A DNA stretch of 64,000 nucleotides from Entonaema liquescens (taxonomy: Eukaryota > Ascomycota > Sordariomycetes > Xylariales > Xylariaceae): NCBI GenBank assembly GCA_902805475.1, contig CADCSX010000003.1:1302001-1366000 (forward strand), in the 5' to 3' direction. Shown piece after piece: positions 21,449 through 33,238 of this stretch. Below the pieces are notes generated by a model, which was not told the origin of the DNA, did not search any database, and worked only from the letters and a program-made list of their open reading frames with translations. The position numbers and the translations under genes are program-made. Position 1 is the stretch's first letter. Each line of letters starts with the position of its first letter.

Positions 21449-24400
21449 ATGGCACTCAGCGCCTGTATTTCAACTTCGCGAACAGCTCCGAAGACATCCA
21501 ACATTTTGGATTTACCCGATGAAATTTTGAAGGAAATATGTAGCCAAGTATGGTTTAATCCATGGCCGTGGATTACAGCGGCATTCCTCACTCTTTATCC
21601 ATAAAATCCGTCGCTAATAGTTATATTATCAGTGCTCCCAATCTGACTGGATTTGCCTTTCCCTAGTATGTAGGCGCTTCCGCGACCTTGCTGCCGCCCA
21701 GTTATATCGTAACTTCCACATCGTCTTCCCAGACGAAGACGACCCGTATTTCGATTCTCCCATTGATGGCCTTGCCGGCGGCCTAGAGACATTCGTCGCA
21801 AGCGATTACAATTATGCGAAGCACCTGAGGGAGCTTTCCCTCGACACGCTTAGTATTGGTGAGAGGGCCGAGATCGCTTATAAGCCGTACCTCGCTTCTG
21901 TGAGCTGTGGCAAGTTCATGAACACCTTGTTGCTCCTCGCGCTACGAAAGGCCCAGTCTCTTGATACCTTTCGATGGAACATTAGAGTCGAGCTTAGCAG
22001 ACAGGTTTATAAAGCGTTGCACAGCATTAAGTCGCTGAGACATCTTCATTTGCGCTTACAGGCCGGCGCCTCCATATATCAGATTCCGCCGCCTCTTCCA
22101 AATTCTAATGCGCAGCACTCCGAGTACGAAGCTACGACTACGCCAGTGCCACAATGGGCCAATCCCAACGGTAGTCTCTTCGATCCTGTATCCGTTTATG
22201 GCCCCCCTCCAGTTCCGGCATCTTCCTCACTAGGTCTTAAACCCTCGTGGAGGAATAAGCCCCCAAAGAAGTCATCCATTGCCAAGGAACCCCCAACCAT
22301 TGAGGGCTTCAGAAATCTTGAAAGCTTGAGCGTCCTTGATATAGATAGTCTTGATGTGATAAAGGAGATTCAAGCCTGCGTGCGTAATTCTTCGTCAACG
22401 CTGAGAAAGATCAAGCTTTCCTTTTCGGATCACCTTGCTATGCAAGCAAGGAAACCTTGCGCGGATGCAGAACTCGATGAATCTGAAGACGACGAATTTC
22501 AAGTTATGCCCATATCCCTTGCGGCCACCTATGATGACAATGGACCCGCAAAAGCGTTCCAAGCACAGGAAGAACGCAAACTTCAGGAATTGGTGCTAGG
22601 CCGTATATTTGAAATTGAGCCGTCACACGTGAAGAGTTCTCGCTTGCCCATTGAAGACAAGAAAGAAGGCGCGAAGAAGGACGAACCTGAAGAGCAATCA
22701 GTCTCGGCCAATGGACAGCATTTCATAGACAATGTTAGCAGAGTATTCGAGCGCATGGTGGCACATGTCAACGGTACAAGCGGGTTTACATCTATTGAAC
22801 AGCAAGATGCTTTAGACGCAATCGCGAAAGCGGCGAAGAAATATGTGAATTCGGAGGAGTCTAAATCCAAGGCTAGACCTTCGTCTAGAGATCTACCCAC
22901 TGACGAAACGCTACATCCATTGCCCAAACCCCATGAACAAATAGACCTTGGCATGGATAAGTCAGATGAGCCCCAATCACTTGATTTTGGGCTCAAGCCG
23001 CATTCGTTAATACCAAAGGACTCGTCCTACGAGGCCAATCCAGAAGATATTGACATCGAAGTTCCCGAAGAGCATTTGACAGCCGAATTTCAGCGAATTA
23101 TCGAAATAACTTCAACCGACACAGTTCCTCAAAAAGAGCCATTTAACTCAGCAGAAGTGAGCACATTTCCTCTCGACGCAATAACACGGGATAGCGCTGT
23201 GAACACCTTCAGCACCAGCAGCATGGTTGATACGCAGACTGAATTGGAGGAACATGCTAACAAGATTTCTAAGGAGACATGTACAGCCATTTCTGATATC
23301 GACAATAACCGCCCAGAAAAGGACGGGGAGCACTTGGAATGTACCGACCGTGACATAGAAGAGATACCTCGCGACAACGCGGCCCAAACTGACTTGATTG
23401 TTAACGAAAAGGACACGCTTCGAAATAGCATGAATAAATATACACGAGATACGAGAGGTATCGGGCTCCACTCTCTCAGCATCCATCTTATCCCGCTCAA
23501 AGCTTCAGTGCTTGGGAAGGCTATAGATTTACATTCGCTCAATCGGATTACTCTGCTCAACGTGGGCGAGCAAAAGAAATTTTGGGCATTGATGATGAAA
23601 GAGAATAGCCTGAAGCCGCTTCCACTACGGAAAGTTTTTACAGATGATGTCTGCTTGCAGTTCCTGCACCTTGTTTCGCAGCTTGACTGTGTCAGGGAGG
23701 TATTCATGCTTCAGCGGTCGCCAAAATACAAACCGGAAAGCTTTGCGCCAAACCCTGGCACGACCATTGAACAAATCCGAAATTTTGTCCTGAAGAAACG
23801 TAAGTACTATTCAATCACCATCTCCTTTACGGTTTACGCCTTGGGTTTACCCAAGACTCTTGTTGGAAATTGCTAACTCCATACTACAGACATGCATTCT
23901 CTTAAGCGCCTGATGATCAAGAACCAAGTTGATAGCTCGTGGGATGTGGACGAAAAAACAATACAGCATATTTGCAGGCGCGGAAAGGTACTTGAAGAAC
24001 TGGCAGTGATAATGGGAATGCGCGCAATTGTAAGCATCACTCCTTTTGGCAGACCCCTACACAGTCGTGGCTAACAACATCCGTACAGCATACTTTAATC
24101 CAGCGTATCGCTGGTCTTACCAACCTTCGTGCGCTGCAGCTCATCTCTTTTAGAACAGAAGACACATGCCTTTCTGTCATGCGCGAGACGCGCCGGTTTA
24201 TAGTTGATGCTCTGTCTTTCCACCCTGAGCTAAAGCTCGAGTGGCTTGCGCTGGGTGATGACGAACGAGCTGTCAGAATTGTCCGAAAGTCGGGAACTCC
24301 TAGGAAGTCAAAAGTTGGCTTGGACAAGGACAAGAAACAGGCTCCGAGTCCGAGTCAAGACTATATTGGCAATGGACTCTTCCCGGTTGCACCCGTCGAA

Positions 24401-24544
24401 TGGGGCGCTACGAGTGACAGCGACGAGGACGAAGACGAGGACCCACTATTGAAGGTGAAACTAGAACTCGTTGAACCTTTTTCATTCTACGACATCTTTG
24501 GTATCCGAATCTTCAAGAAAGAAATCGTGAATGGACGATTATGA
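21449..24544 (+). CDS. Large F-box domain protein, unknown substrate
   Basis: Four exons, 21449-21547, 21633-23799, 23890-24029 and 24089-24544, give 953 aa. The F-box spans the first intron: residues 19-33 (ILDLPDEILKEICSQ) join SDWICLSLVCRRFRDLAAAQLYRNF, a classic Leu-Pro start with a CRRFR second half, implying Skp1 binding in an SCF ubiquitin ligase. Residues about 90-200 and 640-860 carry leucine-rich, LRR-like pieces (LRHLHLRLQAG, LTNLRALQLI). The middle (about 280-620) is acidic and Ser/Glu-rich, probably disordered. The C-terminus has an acidic patch (SDSDEDEDEDP) before a conserved-looking hydrophobic end (FSFYDIFGIRIF). Exon 1 is short, but without it the F-box is lost. Substrate unknown. 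Confidence 0.82.
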
Positions 24545-25001
24545 GTCGGGTTTTAGAACAAGCCGTTATGTGAATTCCCGAGGGTTATAGGAACCCCTGT
24601 TGGTGCTTTTATTTTTCCCGGTTGGCAAGATACCCTTTGAGCGCGGACGGAGTGGTATGGGGAGTTCATTGACTTGGGAAAGGGATATAGTTTTATTTCC
24701 TTTGTGCTTATACCGAGTCATTTGTGCTGATTCTGTCAGGTAGCTTGGCTGGTTTTTTTGCCTTAAAGCAGACTCATTACTAATTTGTCAACAACTGCTC
24801 AGAGCCCTAAGAGAATGGTATTAGATGGATTATCCCGAGGTTGATGTAAGCCAAGATCATTGCTGATGACTGTCTGAGCTTTATCTACAATCTTTTCTCT
24901 ACTACCCAGCTACTGCGATGTAAAGCTTGCAATAGCAGTAGTTTCGTCAACTTTGTGGATCACATTTATTTTGCTTCATCATTATTGATATCGTTACTTA
25001 T
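24545..25001. other. Convergent intergenic region
   Basis: 3' ends of the F-box gene (+) and the short Zn2Cys6 gene (-). Pyrimidine-rich stretches only. I found no remnant of further coding exons for the truncated regulator on the minus strand. Confidence 0.5.
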
Positions 25002-26512
25002 TCAAGGTCTCGTATCGCCCTCAGCTGCTTCCGCTTCCCATTGTGATATCATCTCACCGTACCATTCGGACGTATTCTCCCAAGTAGCAGTGGGCAGACA
25101 TGAGGGACTAGCTGGTTGGCTGTTGGTAAAATCATGTATGGCCACACGAGGCTCAAGGGCTAGAAAGAAATCGATAAGCTGTCGCCAGTCGGAGCGTGAT
25201 ATTCGCGGCGGGAGGCTGTTAGCTATACTACTGCTGCTGCTTTCGTTGTTACCTCCACCGTAACTTGACGAAGAGTAGACGTGTTCCGAGTCCGGAGGCA
25301 ATGCCCTGATGATCTGTAGGCCGTTCGCAACATGCGCTAGCGCCGCGGCCTCGTTGCCTCGGGACGTCTCGATGCAGACGAAAATCAAGCAGCATATAAG
25401 CGTCGTCTCGACGCTCTCGGGTGGTGACCCTGGCTGCACATGTCGTTGTAGATTATAAATCGAGAGGTTATATTGTTGAATCATGAAGAACTCTAACTGA
25501 TCCGCGCACTGATAGGTGTCCTCAGGCGGCGGTGTTGAAATGTACGATGGTTCGGCCGGACTGCCGCCTCGCGGGGACGACCTGGGTACCCGTTGTTTCA
25601 GTTTCATCGTCTGGTAGTTCTGTTCTTGTTGATGCTGTCCTTGTTGCAACTGCATGCTCTCGTACGCGGCCCCCAGCGCTATCAACGCATGTCGGATCGC
25701 CGGATCTGAATGTCCTACTTGCGGTACCAGGCGGCGCCAGAACGACGCCCCGAGACTAGACGCGTGCAGAGCGAGCCCGGCCTCTGCAGCTTGACGGAAC
25801 CGGTGGAAGTACAACCGCTCCTCTTCCGTGCCCTGGATGTCAGCCGCTAGCGGGCGTAGGATCTGCAATGCCGAGTTCCCCCGGCACGCTGCGGCGAAGC
25901 TATTCCGCGCCATGTCGTGCCGCCTCGCTAGATACCCATCCGTTCCGGCGGTCGGTGTGGAAAACGGAGCTGCTAGATTATAGTCTGGAGATGATAATGA
26001 TGATGCTGATGCTGGCTTCTTTGGCCGTGGCGGCGGCGCTCCATCGTACCCGTCACATTTACGCCCCGTACTCGTGCATCGCGTGCACGCGGGTTTTGTT
26101 TCGTCGCATTTCACGCGCCGTATCCTACGTTGTCACAAGGCGATTAGCTTAATACCTGGAAGTCCTTGGATCATAAAACAGATGGAGATGGAGTACGTGT
26201 GAGTGACAAGTACAATGGATGCGGCATTAAGGTCGGGACGAAACGTAAAGACGGAATCTACGTTGATTTTCCTTCGAAATATATATTGATAAACTCACTT
26301 GCTATACAGAATGAATTAGCAGAATATCAAGAGCTCAGTCGGGCTCAACAGACTAACCATGTGATACATCCTGTTCGGACTTTAGGCTTGCTTGCCCTCT
26401 TGCGCTTAAATGTTGGCGTTGGTATCCTGTTTAATGACAAGGCCGGGTCGATCACGTCGTCGCCCGAGGGGGTAGGGCTTGATTCCCATTGGGGTTTCTT
26501 CGTAGGTGCCAT
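25002..26512 (-). CDS. Zn2Cys6-type regulator with a defective zinc cluster (possible pseudogene)
   Basis: Two exons, 26512-26358 and 26124-25002 (intron 233 bp), give 425 aa. The N-terminal binuclear zinc cluster of fungal transcription factors is obvious (KVRTGCIT, then RRVKCDETKPACTRCTS and GRKCDGY). As spliced with the only good GT-AG pair, however, the expected CxxCRIRR reads CITWIRR. Trp52 sits where the second zinc-binding Cys should be, and one residue is missing. Five cysteines remain (49, 58, 65, 68, 75). The rest resembles fungal-specific regulators of the Fungal_trans_2/DUF3468 type (EERLYFHRFRQAAEAGLA, SFWRRLVPQVGHSDPAIRHALIALGA), with a low-complexity Gln/Ser insert. At 425 aa it is short for such proteins and stops soon after SEWYGEMISQW. 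Either it no longer binds DNA normally, a rarer splice restores the Cys, or it is decaying. Confidence 0.7.
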
Positions 26513-28957
26513 CGTCAATGGCTGCTTATGGGAGATCAAATGATACAGATGAGAGTATGCAGTTGGGTGATACTCCTTTTTTTCATTTAACTTGGAGGGT
26601 GACAATCTTGGGTGCCAATGATCCTAAACGCTCGTCGAATTGTTAATTGGTACCGTGCATATAACAGCCAAAGAGGCGAAGGGACGAGCATTTTGTCGTA
26701 CTTATTATACGCATTGCCACATTTTCTAAGCCTCCCCTTATTTCCTGCGAATAGCCAATCTCACTTGGGAGAATCTGGAATTTTCATACTCATTCTGGAA
26801 GTCTGATGATACGCATCACGTATTTCATCCCGAGGGCGCAGGCAAAAGTACCGAGCTATCCCCATTCATATCCGGCCCTGTGCGCCGATCGTACACCTCC
26901 CTTGTCTGAACTGCCTAGCCCCGTCCCGTACAAATAAAATAGCCTTTCCTTGGTATGCCCGAACCATTATCTTGGCCCAGTATTTCCCTTTTGGGATAAG
27001 AAATAGAGACTTCTGCAGAAATAACATGATGGCGTGCCACGAAATACTAAACTCAGCTAGTTTACTTGGAATTGACGGGTAACATAGGGGGGTCTCATCC
27101 TGACTAAGGATATCGGTGTCTGATCTGGCGGGATTGATGCAGCCGTTCCATTTTTATCTCCAGCCTTACCAAGCAACCGGCAAGAAGCTGCATGAAGTGC
27201 GGGTTAGTATAGTGCTGGGGCTGGAGGGCAGCTTGGCACCCTATGACAGGTAGAATGTATGTTGGCCCCGTAGTAAGCCCGTGTGATAGTTTCCAAATAA
27301 GCCAATAGACATGAGAGTTGCTGGTTTATTCATACTTTAACATCCAATAATACTCGAATTACACGAGAACTTCTGCCTTAAGCAAGCCATTATATTACCA
27401 CCCGAGTGAACCCCTTACGTAAGTCTATACTTACCACAACTCGAGAAACTAGTGAAGATATAACTATAGAAAAGAATAAACCCGGAAATTTCTATCCGGA
27501 CATGTGGGTGAGCAGATACTCTGACCTATCATTGTCTAATGACATGACCATCTTCCTCGGTTACTCTCACTCCTCCCCATCCATTTCTTTGGAATCATAG
27601 ACTTTAATTCAATAAATGAAATGATGACGCTCGATAGGTCAGCTAGTTCGCCTAGATTAGACAGGTGCGTATTCCATATTAAGTGTCTTTCGAAAAAAAG
27701 AGCCATGCTCCTGCAAACACAGCTCCTTCGACAACGGTATTTAAAGGTTTCTAGAAGAAATAAATGGAGAAGATGGAATCAGCTTCTACAGCCGCGGAAG
27801 TGTTAGCTCATCATCTGGAACCCAGCTGGTCGAGGCCAGGGTCAGTAAAGATGGAGAAGGAATCTTCAATGGGACGATCCATGTGTAGACTTAACGATTA
27901 CTGGCTACAGCTTGTGTCGAGACCAAGCAATCAAGGTTCCATTAGGCACTACTATTTTAAAAGGATCGGAACTAACTATAGACGATCGGAACACGCCACA
28001 CAAATACACTAGACAACAAACTTGTGTGGATGCTATCACGGCCCGCAACTGAACACCGCTAATACCCAGATTGGCGGCGCCGAATGGATTTCTCCCTGGT
28101 CTACCCCCCACGTAAACTAACTGTACAAATGCATGGAAACTGGGGTGTTCTCGTGTTAGAATAGACCAAAATCGAAATCCGCGGGAGAAAAAAAAAAAGC
28201 TCAAAAGTCTGAAAAAGCTTCGAGCTTCGAGTTTCGACTATGATATCGGCTATTGAAGCTGAAAACAATATGAAAATTCACGCAGATCAAATGACAAAAA
28301 TAAATTGGAGATCTGTATGCATAAGTGTCCGATTTTATCAGTGAGCGTTGATCTTTTTCTATTATGTAAAGTGACAGCGCAGATAACTGGCAATCTGAGT
28401 TCCTGTGACGTTCTCGGTGTTATACTGTAAGGACTACGCCAAGACTTAGGGGGGTTTTGACTAAGCATGAACAATAGTCATCTATTTTTAGACGGAGCTA
28501 TTTCATTAATAGATTGCCTGAATACAACTTATAGCAAGATCGCGCGCAAAGCATATCATACCCGCGAGGTATCCACTTATCCACTTACCTACATGTACCT
28601 AATCCACCCGAACCCACGTTAGGTAATACCTTTATAGCGAAGGATAAGAAAATGCTACCTCATCAAGCAAATAAGCTTACAACATCAGATGTAGTCTTCT
28701 TCTTTCCATATTTTAACTCTTTTTAGCTTTCTCCACATTCAAGACTTCCAATGTCATTACTATTAAAGGTAATTTTATCAATACTGCTACGATATATACA
28801 GAATGTCCAACTATCTACATCTTCATATCTGGTTTTAACTCACCTTATTTATCTCTAACTAGAACAATCAAAATATTAGTATATCAAGAAATCTAAACCA
28901 ATCCCCATAATAGTTTCTGCTATAGCACTCTTGTTTACTTTTATTACCAAAGCGTGC
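26513..28957. other. Gene-poor region, about 2.4 kb
   Basis: Promoter of the short Zn2Cys6 gene and 3' flank of the MFS gene. Small open frames on both strands show no motif or coding bias. No repeats beyond simple A/T-rich runs. Confidence 0.5.
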
Positions 28958-31016
28958 TTAATTTGCGGTATGGACGACGTGCGTCTCGGGGACGGCCTTG
29001 GGACTAGGTGATCCCTGTGGCCGAGGAGATGAATCGTTAGATCTCCGCTTGTCTCCGTCTAACTGAACCGAATCCCGCGGCGTATTTGCTGCTGCGTCCT
29101 GTGTGGTAGGGGTTTGCTGTTCCTCTCCAGCAGAAGTTGAGTCGTTCTCCTTGGGTTCAGAAGGCCTCGCTCCTGGTGGACCATTGGGACCAGTCTTCTT
29201 GATATTTTTCCATTCCATGAACACCGCTGCCACCAAGGCAACAAGAGCTACCCCCATACCGCACAAAAATATCTTCGAGATAGCCTTGTTATAAAGTTCT
29301 TTTACTCGAGGCTTATACTCAGGCGCGACTTTATTGACAATATCTGTGGCGCCTTCGTTGGGAATATCCTGGGGATTGAGGCCGGGGATGTCATCTACAT
29401 GTCCGACAATATAGCTGGTCAAAATATTCTGGCCAACAGATACGAAGATGGCCCCGCCCAATTGTTGACAGAAGAACATGAGAGCGATACCTGTCGGAAT
29501 ATCGGGTTTAGGAAGTACAGCTTGTGCGGAAAGACCGGCCGTTTGCATCCCCATGCCAAGGCCGAAACCAACGATGATCTGGTATCCAATCCAGTGAGGA
29601 GAATCTTCGTCGACTCTGAAGGTGCTCATCAAGCCCTGCCCCACAGCCATAATCATAGGGCACACTAACATCGAGGGAACATAGTATCCGACTTTCTGTG
29701 TAAATATACCAGATATGATGCTGGCCACGACAAGGCTTAGGACAAGGGGTATCGTATTGATACCTGATTGTACGGCACTTACGCCCTGTATAGTTTGGAC
29801 TGCATTCTTACGTTAGTGTGTTTTGCCACCGGATAACCTAGATGCAGGGAACTAGGGGGTAATCTAATTGGGAATGACTTACACCACAACGGCAGATAGT
29901 AAACGCTCATCATCATCGATGCAGCAACTGAAAACATAAAAACAGCAGCAGCAGCAACGCTACGTTGGCCAATTACTCTCACAGGAACAGTCGCAGTATT
30001 GGGCATCAATACCTGAACCGCCATAAAGGCGAGAAATAGGACGCCGAAAAGAACAAGCAGAAGTATGATGCGCCAGCTATTCCATCCATATGTCGACCCA
30101 CCCCATTGGAGCGCGAGCAAGAGACAGACGATACTTGGAACAAAGAAGAATGTCCCTAGGGGGTCTAATCGAGTGAAATGCTCCCAAGGCTTTGCTGGCT
30201 CTGATGGTCTTGTCGGAAGTTTCACTAGGAGAAGACATAACGCTGCAACACCACCAACGGGAAGATTAATATAGAAACACCATCTAGACACGGCAATGTT
30301 AGTTTATTCCACTTAGCGAGGAAGGAAAAATACTCACCTCCAAGTAACGCGATCTGTAAAAGCGCCACCTATGAGAGGACCCATGACGGAGCTGATTCCG
30401 AAGATAGTTCCGAAGACTCCCTGGAATATCGGTCGTTTTCGGAGGGGTACGAGTGGAAGCATGATGATCGAGACACCGGTAAAGATACCCGCACCTCCAA
30501 AACCGGCAATAGCACGACCAAGGATGAAGGCGATCGAATTTGGAGCCGCTCCACAAATGACGGAACCGATCTCGAAAATCGCGACAACGAACAAGAAGAC
30601 CCTTGTCGACTAGATGTTAGCAACGTCACGCATGACTTTTGGAAAAGGAGTTTATAAACATACTTTTTTATATCGTAGAACCTATAAACTCTGCCGAACA
30701 CAAGCTGAGACGCGGCTGTTGTTAATTGGTACGCCGAGCCATACCAACCGATATCCCCCAGACTATTGAAATCCTGTGTTATCCGGGGGATCGCCGTGCC
30801 GATGATGGTCCGGTCAAGAGCGACTAAGAATAGCGAGATATATATACTAACCATAACAGACCAGAACTTGAAAGTCTTGGGTTGGAAGTTCTCTTCTGCA
30901 TCATCAACGAGTTCAGGCCGTGGCGGCTTGGTGTCAACCGTCTTCTCTACATCGTCAGGTATCACCGTCGTTGAAGGGCCAACCCCCTCGGACGTTTTCC
31001 GTGTCAATTCGGCCAT
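28958..31016 (-). CDS. MFS drug/toxin efflux transporter (DHA2 type, 14 membrane segments)
   Basis: Plasma-membrane proton antiporter likely to export toxic compounds or secondary metabolites. Exons in transcription order: 31016-30664, 30601-30338, 30283-29883 and 29799-28958, giving 619 aa. A polar 50-residue head is followed by the first helix (FWSVMVSIYISLFLVALDRTIIGTAIP), with motif D1-like ALDRTIIGTAIPRITQDF typical of DHA2 carriers. Motif C (GFGGAGIFTG) and GPLIGGAF follow, then RWCFYINLPVGG. The C-terminal tail (about 80 residues) is hydrophilic, Pro/Ser/Thr-rich. The acceptor of intron 1 is CAAG (at 30602), chosen because only it keeps VFLFVVAIFEIGSVICG in frame. Relatives include fungal toxin-cluster pumps, but no biosynthetic cluster lies nearby; the nearest partner is the divergent Zn2Cys6 regulator at 33239. 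Confidence 0.93.
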
Positions 31017-33238
31017 GGGAGTTCCAAGGAGATAGCTGTGGGACGTGTTCAAGGACAAGGAAGAAGAGGAGATGAGAGAAAAGAACAAGAGCTAAGCTGG
31101 GAGAATCCAAGTAAGTGGTGTCCTCCTTTTTCTTTAATTGGCCCAAGACAATACAAAGTTTGGCAAACCTCGGATTAAGGGATGAGAAGGTATGTATATA
31201 TGTATGTGTATATATATGCTTTTAGTATTATTAGTTACATGATAAAAAGCCATCAAAACAAGCCCCGTGGCGTGCAGTCCATGCCATAAACTACCTATTC
31301 ACACAAGACAGCCATGTGGCAGACACGTTGAATAGACGAAAACCCACATCTTGCTTCTCGTACGTGCTAATAATTTTTCAGCCTATACCGGGCATGTTGG
31401 GGAGCACCGAGACGGGACGCAGCTCGGGAGCGATTTGTCGCAGAGATAACCGACGCTTTAAATCACTTGGGGAATGAACATAAAAGTACGTATCACGTGA
31501 CACAAACTTCTTATGATTCTCGGGCGGAACTTTAGGGGAATAAGGACCGAGGAGATCTTGTCCGTGGTGGGTCTTGTGTTACCTCTATTCATGGATAGCA
31601 CAAAGGTTCAGCTAAGCGCAGAGCTAAGCATACATAATATAAATAATGTATATAATGTACATAAGTCACAGGATAAATGTGCATAAGTATATGCATGTAC
31701 TGACTAAAAGGCTGGCATAATTTAGGGTCCAAAGTATCATCTCGGTCCCGAAAATAATAATTCAACGCCGAACGCCAACCACGCTAGCAACGCTAACAAG
31801 GTAATAACGAGAATTCCAATTTGCAAACTACAACTTAACAAACATAATTCATTCTATCCTATCAAATTGTCGTGTTACAAAAGTTTTAACAGTTTGGATT
31901 ACCAAACTCGACCCAGCTTTTGTCGGTGATCGGTGATCGGTGCTTAGCAACGTACGAGACTACGAGGCTACCGATTTCGAAAACTACTATGTACATCGTC
32001 ATGGGTTCGATTGTGAGCTGAACCCTGTAGACGGCATTGTCTATTGCCGTTGGGTATTTGGAGGGGGGGGGGTAGTGGCGGATTTTGCTGTAAGTAGAGT
32101 GGATGGGATGAATGGATTGGGTTCGAAGGATGCGAAACTTCTTTTTTCTCGATTGTTTCCTTTCCGCCACATGACATCCTCACATCCTGTTCAAAGAGAT
32201 AAACCAGTCTTATTACATACAGTCTGGTATTATTACTGCACCCCCAAAAGAAACTTATTGTACATTCGCTATACTCCCCCTTTCCCTTCCCCCTCCCCCC
32301 AGAATAACCTGAATAACCCAAGAATAACCCAAGAATAACCCAAGAATTACCCCAGAATTACCATGCCCTAAACCATTAAACCATCTTATGAATCCTTTAT
32401 GGTCTATCTTCGTCTACCTGTGCGAAACAATAAACCACCGTATTCGTAACATACCTGTAATAGTTGCATTTTGGATCGAATGGGAAAGTGAAATCTTAAA
32501 ATCCCCCTTTCCTACGAGGTTAAACAGAATCAAACAAAATCAAACAAAATCAAGCGAACCATTCCGATCCTTATATCCCATTATCTTACACCACTATTTT
32601 GCACAATTCGATACACAATTCGATACTTTTCTCCCAATCCTTACATTTCCTAGTTTCGTCTCCTACATAACAAGGTCACAATTTAAGTCCTACTGTAACA
32701 AAATACGCACACATCTTTCCCCTTTGATTAGACCTGCATATCATCCTCCCCCCCTCCCTCCTCTTCCTTTCTTTAACGAGAAGAAAGTCTAGATGGGGTT
32801 GGTATGGGATGCATCTGGTCTGGTCTGGTCTTTTGCCTATCTACTCTCATCTCTCATCTCTAATCCCCGTCTCATCTGTTAATTTCCAGAAGCAACACAG
32901 CAGCTAAAGACCCTGCACGAGCCCGTTCGTTGACATCTCCAGTCGTTTCTTTCTCTTTATTACCCGTGCCCGTGCCCCTCTCGGTCCCGAAATTCCCGCA
33001 TCACCACCACCGTTCTCGCGCTTGCTTGCCAATCAATGCTTGCGCCCGGCCTCGAGGCTTTTCGTCCCATGTGGAACAGAGTCATTTTTTGGTTACCTAG
33101 TCAAGTCCTAGTTGAGCTTTGTCAATCATTAGTTCGTCGGCAAGTATCTGCACGTCCTTAGCTAGCGGTGTGAGAACCCGTCGCGCTCGGGACCGACTTT
33201 AAAAGAAAAGAAAAGAAAAAAAAAAAAGAGTCGTCGCT
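31017..33238. other. Shared divergent promoter region, about 2.2 kb
   Basis: Lies between the minus-strand efflux pump and the plus-strand regulator. It contains short tandem repeats: CGGTGAT units at 31923-31942, an 11-bp CCAAGAATAAC-like array at 32299-32362 and an AATCAAACAA repeat near 32527-32552. A long C/T-rich leader precedes the regulator's start codon. No coding frame is supported. Confidence 0.55.
32299..32362. repeat. Short tandem repeat (about 11 bp, CAAGAATAACC-like)
   Basis: Four to five imperfect copies of an AGAATAACCC(A) unit, drifting to AGAATTACCC at the right end, in the regulator's upstream region. Confidence 0.7.

Noticed and set aside
26166..26543. 125-codon plus-strand frame
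   Set aside because: Antisense to the first exon and intron of the short Zn2Cys6 gene; no recognisable domain.
28958..31016. Secondary-metabolite cluster around the DHA2 pump
   Set aside because: No polyketide, peptide, terpene or tailoring enzyme lies within the window on either side.
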